This document shows positions 23,341-33,379 of a DNA stretch of 64,000 nucleotides, in pieces. The stretch comes from Panicum virgatum (taxonomy: Eukaryota; Streptophyta; Magnoliopsida; Poales; Poaceae), in NCBI RefSeq assembly GCF_016808335.1, contig NC_053145.1:30701120-30765119 (forward strand). The letters run 5' to 3'. Below the pieces are notes generated by a model. That model was not told where the DNA came from and did not search any database. It saw nothing but the letters and a program-made list of their open reading frames with translations. The stretch's first letter is position 1. Every line of letters starts with the position of its first letter. Made by a program: the position numbers and the translations under genes.

Positions 23341-25240
23341 CCATGATGGGCGCATCCGTAGCCATGGCCCAAATCTACCGCATTGAATGCGGTAGATTTT
23401 GCTATCGCCGACGGATGGGCCCCACGACCGCGGAGTCTCCCACGCGCGCACGCGGCAATAAACGCGGCACGGTAACCGGCGGGTGCGGCGCGACTGTTGC
23501 ACTATCCCATCCGTCAGCCGCCGCCCACGCCGCTTTGTCTGCCCGAGGCGGACGCCTGAAAAGGCGCACCCACACCGTGCCGCACAAATCGGGCCACGTC
23601 GCCCGCTACCGGCAGAAGACCCGCGCGCGCGTGGCTCGCGGCTCTGCGACGTTTTCAGATCACAACGGAATATTCCTTCGTAGGGTCTCTTTACCCTCGA
23701 AGGAATCGCATTCCGAGGCCTTACTGATCAGGGGGTCGAAGTCTGGCCCTTCAGGGGGTTCGACAGGCGCCCCGGATCACCAGAGTCAGGGACTGCAGGG
23801 ATGTGCCGTACAAACTACCCTCGAACGCGGAGTTCGAGACATCCTACGCAGTGTTTAAGGCTAGTCGAGGGTGCCTAGAAGGGGGATCCCATCGAGGGAG
23901 AGCATCGAGCCCTCGAACCATACCGAATGGGTTCGAGCCCCGCCTAGCGAACCCTCGCGAGCGCTTTATAGGACGTGTCTATGGACCACGAGCCGACCCC
24001 TATCGAATGGGGCACGGGCGTCCGCTTGAACAACCCGCTAATAGCTCACTGAAGCAGCCATAGCTCGCGGCCCGGACATGGGTAGCGTGGTGCGCTTCAC
24101 CCCTCCTCCCTGCGGAAGGGCGACGAGGGTCGTAATCGAAGTCGAGGGTTCCCCTGAACGCCTTCACACGGGCTTGGGCTCGGGGGCTCCCCGCACACCA
24201 CGGTTCAAACCACACCCTCGAATAAGTCGACAACCGTCCATTGTGAAGCTCCACGTGTCTAACCAAACCCTCCGCTGTTGACATGCGCTCTCCTGAAGGT
24301 TAAGCTAAGCGCCGGGCCACTGTACCAGCACTGAGAATGCCGAGGCCGGCTGAAAGAGTGTCGATGCCGGCTGAAAAAAGATGCTGGGCAGCCACCCCAG
24401 TAAAGTTACATGGGGGGGCAGCGTTTATAGCCCTTGGACGAGCACAAACTCTCCTCCAAGGCCTCGGGGGCTACACCCGCGGGTGCGCTGACGCGCCCCC
24501 GCGAAGGTGACTTCACACATATTCGAGGGTCGTGACTCTATGTACATCCCTATACCCTCGGGGATCCTCCCCGCAGAGGAGAAAGGGAACTTTATTGCTC
24601 AATGCAAATAAAGATTACAAAGGATCACCGGCGCGAAGCCATCGAAAGATACAAACACGTTGCCACCTACGTGGCAATTTTCCCTGTCTTGGGGAGGAGC
24701 GAGCGACGAAGAAAGGCACCGAGCCCCTAGCTGACGCAACAGCGAGGCTGCTAGGGATGCGAGAAGCAGCCCCCAGACCTCACGGGTCCAGCGGGACGCT
24801 CTCCTCGCAAGCCTTCTTCCAGCGTCTCCTCCACCGAAGACCACGCGGGGGGTCGAGCTGGCGGACAGTGCCCTCCGCACCATCTCCCCGAGAGCAACTT
24901 TGTCGCCGGGGGGACGATGCGAAAAACAGCCGCCAGACCTAGCGCCAGCGCCACGGTCAGGCGTCTCCATCCCCCTTCAGGCTAGGGGACATCGCAGGAG
25001 CAGGACCCCATGGGCCCAATGCTCTTCTGCTGATCCCACTGAGCCTGGGGGATGGAGCGCACGCCCACTCCGGTCTTCCCCTACCGCTCGCAAGCATTCT
25101 TCTAGCGCCAAAAGCCTAAAAAAGCCAGGCCACCCCATCTGGGGGCCGGTCACAAAAAGGCAAAGGAAACATTACAAGATTTAGGCAATGCTGAAAGAAA
25201 GAGTTGGGAGGCTGGAGAAGAAGGGGAACCCCACGACCCC

Positions 25241-25249
25241 TATTTATAG
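25241..25249 (-). promoter_or_regulatory. Strong minus-strand TATA box (CTATAAATA) upstream of the antisense gene
   Basis: On the minus strand CTATAAATAGGGG is a near-perfect plant TATA box in a GC-rich setting. It faces the antisense gene and would start a transcript near 25215, leaving a leader of about 2.1 kb unless spliced. Whether it is used is not shown by the sequence. Confidence 0.45.
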
Positions 25250-25576
25250 CTGCGCTGGGCACAAAGCTTCAAGCTTGTCAAAGAGCGGAGGCTTGTATCG
25301 CCCATGACGATGCAGCGCTCCACGAGCAAAGGATGTCCTCGGTCCTCGCACCAAGACATAACCAAGCAAAATAAAGCGGAGCTGATCCCCTGGACGCTAA
25401 GCGGTGCAGCATCGGCTCTGGCCGGATGCCCTCGAACGGCGCACCGTAAAGCGACCAGGAACGCCGGGGCCAAGGCCCTACGTGCGGGACAGCGCGATGG
25501 GAGCACCAGCTGCCAAGCAGTGGGCGCTACCATCACCCTGGCCCCCCCTCAGCGCGCGGACACATCTTGTCCTTCA

Positions 25577-25599
25577 AACAAACAAACAAACAAACAAAG
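25577..25599. repeat. (AAAC)n simple repeat
   Basis: About five tandem AAAC/CAAA units within the Tat-2 3' noncoding region. Confidence 0.9.
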
Positions 25600-25772
25600 A
25601 GGTGCGTGCCTCGAAGTACTCCCCCCCCACGGGCGTACTGTCCCGACCGGCGTGTTGTCACATCCGCCGGGCTGGTGCTCGGGCGCGTCTAGCGGGTGTG
25701 CGACATTGACTGATCACATCAAAAGGGAAATCCCCGAATTACCCTTTGGTCGAACCCACTGATTCAACCAAA

Positions 25773-25786
25773 GCCTCGGGGGCTAC
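25773..25786 (+). other. Purine/G-rich tract before Tat-2 3' LTR
   Basis: GCCTCGGGGGCTAC immediately precedes the TGTCGGG start of the 3' LTR, the position of the plus-strand primer. The G run is short and interrupted, a form seen in grass Tat elements. Confidence 0.6.
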
Positions 25787-27231
25787 TGTCGGGTATCACA
25801 ATTAGGGACACCCTAATCGGGGTACTAAGACCGCTTTTAAAAACACAAACACCTGTTAAGGCAACTAAGCCCACGGCCCCTTCCAATCTGGAAGAAAGGA
25901 AAGGACTCAATAAAGCCCAGCAGCAGCCCATTCACATCCCCCTCAAACCCGCGGAACGATCTCCGCCTCGCTTGAGGGTCCCTCTCGGGCCCGCTGGACA
26001 ATCTCCGCCTCGCTCGAGGGTAGCGGGCCTACCCTCGAGCGGTGACTCATTCTCCGCCTCGATCGAGGGCTCCCTTCGGGACCCTCGATCACGCACGCAC
26101 CTCCGCCTCGCTCGAGGGTAGAGGATCTATCCTCGAGCGGTGACTCATTCTCCACCTCGCTCGAGGCCGTCTCTCAGCACAAGGGACAAACGGCCCCGCC
26201 GCCCAACTGCTCGCCGTACGAAGGCATTGAAAGCCAGCCACTCTGCCACGGCTCAAAGGACATGCGGCGTCAGGCCACCACTCCCATAGTGGATGTGACC
26301 GGGGTCCCATCCACTGACTTTGGTCACCGCTCCGCCGTCCCAGAGGCGGTAGCAGCACTGTGGGACATGCGACGCGGGACAAGACGGGTCCGGCACTGCT
26401 CCAGTTACTATTCTGCCGACACCGACCATCCGGACTCACCTCCCACTGGGGAAGGGGTCCGGCGATGTCACATGTCCTTCCAAGAGGGGCACTCAGCACG
26501 CACAAGCGGAGTCCGGGACCGCCGCGCGTCCCCCGGACCTCCTAGTGTGCACGCCCGCACACCGACCGGGGGGGCCGGGCCGCCACACAACCCGCTGCCG
26601 CTGGTGCATGCGGGACTCTAGTCCGCAGGGCCCACCGAACATCACCGCACCGTATATGGAAGACCACACATCGGCGACGCGCGCCGCCTACAGGGACACT
26701 GCAGGACGACCGGCGCGATCCTCGCAAAACCGAGGACGAAATCCAGGACGACAGCGACGCGCGCCGCCTTCCCACAGTGTATTTCCTATAGTGTCCAACC
26801 ACTGTACCCCCGCGATTCAGGGGAAAACGACGACTTCCATGCCCCCACTCATGTGCACCGCCCCTCCTTGTGACTATAAAAGGAGGAGGTGGGCTTCCTT
26901 TAGCCGGGTGGTTGGTAGCGGGCTCTCTGGCTTCTGTCTCCCAAGAGAACTCTCATCACTACTGAGCACTCATCTCAACCGACTCCACTCCTAGTAGAGA
27001 CTTGGGAGCTTCCCTCCCTCTCTCGCCTCGCTTGTATCCCCTACTACAAGCACTCCGGGTGCAAGATAATACAGTGCCCTCGCACACCCCCTTTGCTGGA
27101 CGTATGGCCCCGCGGCCGGAACCAGGATAAACCGAGCGTTACTGTGATTGCCTCTTGCATTATCATCTGGGATGAGGAAACACGCAGCATTTACTAGTTG
27201 GGATCCAGGCCCCCAGATCGGGACACCGACA
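25787..27231 (+). repeat. Tat-2 3' LTR
   Basis: Matches 440-1886 end to end with scattered substitutions. The TATA box is conserved (26874-26883). It is followed by the CCATG duplication at 27232-27236. Confidence 0.95.
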
Positions 27232-27236
27232 CCATG

Positions 27237-29036
27237 CAAGTTGTTCTTTGATGGATCGGCTTGTGATGATGGACAAGAAATTGGTGTCATTATAATCTCT
27301 CCGAATGGTACTATTTTTGAATTCTCAAACCGGTTGGAGGAAGAGCGCACGAATAATCAAGTTGAGTATGAAGCACTTCTATTTGGCTTGGAATTCTTAG
27401 AATCAATGGTGTTAAACATGTGGAAGCTTATGGTGATTTACTTCTGGTGGTGCAGCAAGTATCCAAGGTATGCCAATACTATAACGGTTCCTTAAATGCA
27501 TATCTTGATAGTTGCCTTGATATTATCTCTTGTTTTGATGAATTTCTAATCCGACATATTCAAAGAGATAGCAATAAAAAGGCACATGCTCCGGCTCAGC
27601 AAGCATCTGGCTATGATGTTACTAAAAAAATATTTTAACATTAGAAACCCGATGCGAGCAACAGCCGAGTTACTGGTTCTAGACGAACCGGTCAGACCGG
27701 ACACTCTGACCGGTCGCTCTGCTGAAAACAGCGAATCGGCCGCCGTTTCCGATTCTAAAGGGAAGGCTGAGGTTGCTGATTGGAGGGTGCCTATTGTGAC
27801 ATATTTAAAGGACCCTGGTCATGGTGCAGAAATGAGTATTCAGCGTTTCACGTTTAAATACATTTTGATCGACGATGAGCTTTATTGTCGAACCACCGAA
27901 GATGTACTTCTTAAGTGCTTAGATTCTGATCAGGCCCGTGTTGCTATGAGGGAAGTTCATGAAGGCATCTGTGGTACACATCAATCGGCTCCTAAAATAA
28001 AGTGGTTACTTAGGAGAGCCGGTTTTTATTGGCCAACTATGATGGCGGATTGTTTCAGATATTATAAAGGGTGTGAAGAATGTCAGTGATTTGGTAATGT
28101 TCAGTTAGTGCCTACTGCGTTATTGCATCCTATTATCAAGCCATGGCCGTTCAGAGGTTGGGAGTTAGATTTTATTGGTCAGATTAATCCCTTTTCTTCA
28201 AAAGGACATCGCTTCGTGTTGGTTGCTATAGATTACTTTACTAAATGGACCGAAACGGTTTCTTTGAAGAATATGACACACCGGGAGGTAATTGAGTTTA
28301 TTACAGAACATATTATTCATAGATTCGGTATTCCTCAAACTTTGACAATGGATCAAGATTCATCTTTTATTTCAAAGGAGGTACGTGATTTTGCCGAATC
28401 ATATAAGATTAAGATACTCAATTCATCTCCATATTATACTCAGGCCAATGGTCAGGCCGAGTCTAGTAATAAAATCTTGATAATGCTCATCAAGAAGAAG
28501 ATAGAGGAGATTCCTAGGAGGTGGCATGAGGTTCTATCTGAGGCATTGTGGGCTCATCGTATATCTAGACATGGTGCTACTAAAGTTACTCCTTTTGAGC
28601 TTGTTTATGGTCAAGAGGCCATTTTGCCCGTTGAGGTGAATCTGGACGCTTATAGATTGGCTAAACAAAACGACATTTCTGCTGTTGATTACTATGATTT
28701 GATGATGGACAATATTGATGAAGTAAGCGACAAACGGATGCAAGTTTTGAAGGAAATTGAGAAGGACAAGCTTCGGGTGGCTAGAGCTTACAACAAGAAG
28801 GTAAGAGCAAAATCTTTTCAGGTTGGTGAGCTGGTTTGGAAGACAATATTGCCTCTTGGGACAAAGAGCAATAAGTTCGGCAAGTGGTCGCCAAGTTGGG
28901 AAGGACCGTACAAGATTGTCAAGGTTATCTTCGGGAATTCTTATATGGTGGAGATGATGCAAGGAGAGCGTCTTCCAGGGCACTTAATGGAAGATACTTG
29001 AAGAAATACTACCCCAGCGTGTGGCAAGACCCTTGA
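27237..29036 (+). pseudogene. Tat-1 pol, right part: archaeal-type RNase H and integrase
   Basis: It continues the frame broken at base 439. The second RNase H begins CKLFFDGS with NNQVEYEALLFGLEF, then a one-base frameshift near 27405-27415 leads into AYGDLLLVVQQVSKV and RDSNKKAHAPAQQAS. A further shift near 27630 leads to a long integrase frame: finger HEGICGTH...CEECQ, a TGA at 28087-28089 where Arg fits, then WELDFIG, TMDQDSSF and GQAESSN as catalytic blocks and a conserved tail (FQVGELVWK, WSPSWEGPY). A final frameshift near 28975 precedes the natural end YYPSVWQDP at 29036. Multiple lesions make this an old, dead copy. AT-rich codon use sets it apart from GC-rich Tat-2. Confidence 0.92.
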
Positions 29037-29175
29037 AGACGAAGGCGGCCGGTGTGGAATATCGTCCTTAGCATTATTTTTAGCCTTGTACTTTCTATGC
29101 AAATCTATGTAACTAGGCTAGTTTCTGGTACTTGCTTTTTAGTTTGCATAGCTCACTAAAAAGTAGGGGGGCATA

Positions 29176-29654
29176 TGTTGGCATCCAAAATTGGCAATAC
29201 CGAAGGCCGACCGGTCTGACCGGTCTGGTCATGTGTAATCCGAATCAGGTTAGATTTGATTTGTAGAGTCCGTTTGTAACCCGATTTGGAACGGGTGTGT
29301 CCTCCCTGGCCTACAAATATAAAGGCCACAGCCGATTGAGGTCCTTCTACCCAATCGAATCAATCAATTTACAATTTTTCTATTTTTCTCTAAACCCTAG
29401 CTTTTCCAATCTCGTGCTGTTCTTTGCTCGTCTCTACGGCGTTCAAGGTCGTCTTGGGTGGCCTGCCGACCTCAAGACAACTCTAGATCTTCGTGCTCCG
29501 ACAAGGTCCCTCCCGAGCTTGAGGTTCTAGGTCTTCGCGAAGCTCTCTGCGCCCAACCGGTCTGACCGGTCGCCGGGGTCTTCGTCTGGTTCTGATCGTT
29601 GATTGCGATCTTGCGCATTCTAGTGCTAGTGTGTTGGCCAATTCTGCGTCAACA
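29176..29654 (+). repeat. Tat-1 3' LTR
   Basis: Preceded by the purine-rich AAAAAGTAGGGGGGCATA, it starts TGTTGGCATCC and ends GCGTCAACA, a TGTTG...CAACA terminal pair. It has a TATA box (AAATATAAAGG, 29315-29325) and the repeated palindrome GACCGGTCTGACCGGTC near both ends. The 5' LTR and target duplication lie outside the window. The right boundary is set by the inverted terminal repeat and could be off by a few bases. Confidence 0.85.
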
Positions 29655-32600
29655 CACACTGCACGCAGGATCGGTCAAGCCATGTACGTACTACTCGTGC
29701 AACCACCATGCCGTCGGTCGATTTTATCCCCGGCCCAGCCGGCAGCCGGCCGGTCATTGCTAGCTGCTGCGTTCCCATAATCCTAGCTGTAGCTATCTCC
29801 TGCAGGACGCGCCCTGCTGCTGGGTCTCGTCTACCTATCTTGTAGCTGTAAGTCTGCGTTCAATTCGGTGCTGCCGGATAAGCTTAGCTTGAGGGACTAG
29901 TGCGCGTTGCGTTGCGTTCGTACAAAATCTGTTCGAATTCAGCTACAATTATAATGAATTCAGCTGGTTATTTTTCAAAGAAATCGATGAGCGAGAATTG
30001 AGCTTCGCCCAGATAAATCCCTCTCCTATACGGCCGGGCAGTGCTGGTGGCTGGCTAGCAACTAGGGTTCTTGTTAGCGGCATTATTGAATCCCGTGCCA
30101 TTCGTTTCCAGATGCAGGAGGCCCTAGAACTAGCTAGGACAAATTTTCCACGTAATCGTGATGCACAGGGTTGACAATTGATGATGAACAAATATTCTCT
30201 ACGCTACTCAAGTTGACTTGAGTCGTTCGTCGCGATAGCGTCGTCGCGTGGCACGACATCATGAACGTATACTGGGCTCATGCGTCCATGCATTGCCTGT
30301 GGACGGGCAGCGCTTTTGACCGGTTATTGTTTGATTCCGTCGTATACACTAGCAGAAGATCAGGCGACATGCATCATCTTTAAATCATTAAGGAATGAAG
30401 AAGATGATGTGCATGTATATATATGAATATATACAAATTGATCTAGTTACACTGCCGGTTTGCAAGAGCGCCCCTTGTTTGTCTAGAGGTGGCCAAAAAT
30501 ACAACCCGCTTGCACTTTCAAGCTGTCTATGGAAATACATTTCCAAGGGCGCGCGGTTGATGGCGCGCGGGTGATGGAACAAGCAGCCTATGGAAATGAC
30601 CGCCATTTCCAATGATGGGTGATGCTAAGATGCATTTCCTAGGGTTGGGTACCGGTCCGAGCCGCCCCTAAAAATGACTAGTAAATTATTTTGGATTCGT
30701 GTAATCTCTTTTATGTCTCTTGCATCCATATATTCTAAATAAGCTTGGCTTATTTGCGAATAATGTATTGCACTTGAAGTTTCCATGAGACTCAAATTTT
30801 AAACAATTTTAACCTTATATAAACTGAAATATACTCAATGACTGTGACTTGCTTAAACATTTCGATAGCCTACGGCATTCAAATAGGTATTGGGTCTATT
30901 CCTCTAAGCACTTGCTGTGCAAATAACTTACAGCCAAGGCAAATATTCTCGCCGTTCCAATCCATTGAGTCACCCTGGCAAATATTGTTATGGAATGGAT
31001 TTTCAAAACAAGCAAAGTTATTAATCAGTGCACAATCATGTTAATTCTACCTAAATTCACCATGTTGGTAACAAAGTTCAGATCAGTTTGTGCTAACAAA
31101 GTTCATTTTCTTCGGACTAGATCAGTTTAATCAGTGCACAACCATGTTCAATTCTATCTAATTGTTCAATGTATCAAATCAGTGACCAACCAATCTGCAT
31201 CAGGGAAGAATTACAACACCTCATTCCCTTTCCTTTTTGTTTGATTCATTGTTGCAGGACGAGGTGGGCGGAATGGCTGTCTTGGGTCGCCGCCGGCGGC
31301 GTCTTGCTGGGCACTGACCCCATGGCCGGCATCCTGGCCAGCGCGGCCGTTCCCCAGCGGCGGCACCTCGGCTTGGCCGGGAGCAGGGACACCGCGTCAC
31401 TTGCTCAGCGACGGCCCGTTGCCTTAACCAGCGCCGCCTCCCTGGGCTCGCCCGCGTCCTCTGCCTTGGCTTGCGTTAGCTCTCACGGAACACCTACCGC
31501 CGCCGCCCAAACTGAGGACGGAACCACGGCTGGTGCCTCCATGGCCGCCATGGCTGGCAACAGAACGGGAGACCATGTACTCAACATGCGCAGCGTTGGC
31601 TTCAGCAACGAGGTAGGGCTGGTCGACGGCGGCGCTTGGCGGCAGATCTGCTTCCCCTGCCATTTGAGGGCGGCAGCGGCGCTCCAACCAGGCGGCGGCG
31701 CAAGGGGCCGCAGGTGCAGCGTCAGTGGAGGAGGGAAACCAGGAGGCGGCGGCGGCGCAGGGGGACCAGGAGGCGGTGCAGAGAAACAGGCGGCGGCGCT
31801 ATGGTTGCAGCCTTGCAGGGGGAGGGCAAGTGCGGGACGGGGCTGAGCGCTCAAGAAAGACCAGCGAATTACTTTTTTTTTTGTGTAACCGATGGCGTGA
31901 TGGTAATTTTCTATCAACTCCACCAGCTTCAAGAATAGATGGATCACCTCTTGCGGAGCTCCAAAAAAAATTGAGTGGAGCCAATTTTTTGTGAAGCATA
32001 GTGGAGCTGGTAGAGGTGTTTGGGTATATTTTTGTGGAGTGAAGTCAGTGGAGCAGATTAATTGCTCCCAAACACCACCTAAGAGACGAGCTTCCTTGCT
32101 ACTGAAAGATTACACAATGCCGGATAGGACTGTCCCGTGATTCAATTCAATCTAAACAAAAGCACTAGGCTCGGATGATTCCAGATCAACCGGTGATGCA
32201 AACCAAACAGACCGCCACTACTGTTCATCGATGTCTAGGGCACACCATCCAACATCTGTAACCTCTGGGTGCAAACAATTAAACAATACATGCATCAAGA
32301 TTTGGTTTCAATAATCCATTTCTAAGCATATTGGCTCAACCAGTGCGCTTTCATTATCTTCCATGGTGACAGGATAATCGCTGGATGCCTGGATATATAT
32401 CCATCCAAAGACGATGTACCTGGATAGCAAGAATTTAACCCAACTGATCATTAAACTCAACCTTGCTGATCTGGATACATCCTTCAGTCTTCAATGCAGT
32501 GACATCCACGTAGGGATAGCTGACAACATAGCTGAAAGGAAAAAACAAGCTTTGCTAAGAAAAGATGCGCAAAAGTCAACTCTAATCAAACATGGATACC

Positions 32601-33000
32601 AGCAAGCCATGGATGCGTTGCAGCTACTAATGGGATGGAATCGTGATCCTTCAAAAGGGACGATCCAATGATGATAGAAAACCGCTCTAGGCATCCGTTG
32701 CTCCCATCCGCGCCGTTGATCGACCATCGGAAGGTCTCTAGCCGCTCCCTGGAGAATGCAGATAAGTGGACGGTTACCACGCATAGTGTGCACTCGATCG
32801 AGGACATACAACAGCAAAGATTGCACGCACACGGTACTCGGACGCTGCTGCGAAGCTTCGCCGCAACGACATGAACTTGGACCCAAAAAGAAAATCAAAA
32901 TACGAAGAGAAAATGAAACCGAAACCAGCAAAAATGGAAAAGAAAACGAGAAAGTAGGGAAAACGACACGCTAGAGCTAGAGAGAGAGAGAATGAGGCTG
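29655..33000. other. Intergenic region upstream of SWEET4
   Basis: No gene is supportable. From 30460 to 30680 there are GAAATACATTTCC and CCGAGCCGCCCC-type motifs reminiscent of degenerate CACTA subterminal repeats. From 31255 to 31850 there is a GC-rich block with open frames on both strands that follows a splice-acceptor-like TTGTTGCAG. It could be a captured exon, but no family is recognised. From 32012 to 32078 there is a small inverted repeat, GGTGTTTGGG...CCCAAACACC. The rest is AT-rich. Confidence 0.5.
32012..32078. repeat. Short inverted repeat GGTGTTTGGG...CCCAAACACC (MITE relic)
   Basis: Ten-base perfect arms flank about 47 bp. The arm sequence resembles the termini of grass MITEs of the hAT and Harbinger type. 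No target duplication was confirmed. Confidence 0.4.
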
Positions 33001-33117
33001 TGTTAGAGAGAGAAAGAAGAGTGGTGTGTGTTTGTTAGATAGAGATAGACGACGGAGGTGGGGACACGCCGAGGGGCCAGGCCACGGCGAGGCCTGCGTG
33101 CTCCTCCCTCCGCCCGG

Positions 33118-33126
33118 CTATTTAAG
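33118..33126 (+). promoter_or_regulatory. TATA box of SWEET4
   Basis: CTATTTAAG in a GC-rich stretch lies 254 bp upstream of the ATG, so transcription would start near 33150. The leader contains (GCGA)n and GA-rich tracts. AG/GA-rich repeats lie just upstream at 32978-33020. Confidence 0.6.
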
Positions 33127-33379
33127 CGGCCGGCTCGGTGCCTTCTGGACGCCACATTCACTCGCCCGCTTCTGTCACTCACCAAGAACCGGGAGAGGGA
33201 GGGAGGGGAGGAGATCAGCTCTTTCGTTTCTTCCTCCTCTGATCCGTGCCCGCTCCAGCCACCGCATTTCCTCCCCACCTCCCTCCCCCGACGCCTCCGG
33301 AGAGCTCGAGCTCACCGGCGGCCGCAAGCGAGCGAGCGAGTTCCGTCGCCGCCCAAGCCGGAGAGCTCGCCCGACGACC

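Larger units (their letters stand above)
23380..25786 (+). other. Tat-2 3' noncoding region
   Basis: GC-rich sequence with frequent CCCTCGA motifs and no domain-bearing reading frame. Short open frames on both strands are of the kind expected from GC content. It contains an (AAAC)n run at about 25577-25599 and ends in the purine/GC tract before the 3' LTR. A strong minus-strand TATA box is at 25241-25249. Confidence 0.6.
440..27231 (+). mobile_element. Tat-2: complete Ty3/gypsy Tat-lineage LTR retrotransposon, disrupted by a nested Tekay element
   Basis: The element is bounded by direct LTRs (440-1886 and 25787-27231), both TG...CA, and flanked by the 5-bp duplication CCATG. Without the nested Tekay-1 it would be about 16.4 kb. 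The order is LTR, primer-binding region, gag, protease, RT, RNase H, archaeal-type RNase H, integrase, a long 3' region with an antisense spliced gene, a purine-rich tract, and LTR. The extra RNase H and the antisense reading frames between integrase and 3' LTR are known hallmarks of plant Tat elements. By eye the LTR pair differs by a few percent, so it is older than Tekay-1. Four premature stops in gag-pol make it non-autonomous now. Confidence 0.95.

Noticed and set aside
31169..31846. 225-codon frame in the GC-rich block upstream of SWEET4
   Set aside because: Ala/Gly-rich with no domain, and the opposite strand is equally open. Mentioned only as a possible captured exon.
32491..32931. 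146-codon minus-strand frame upstream of SWEET4
   Set aside because: No domain, no splice or promoter context, and plausible by chance.
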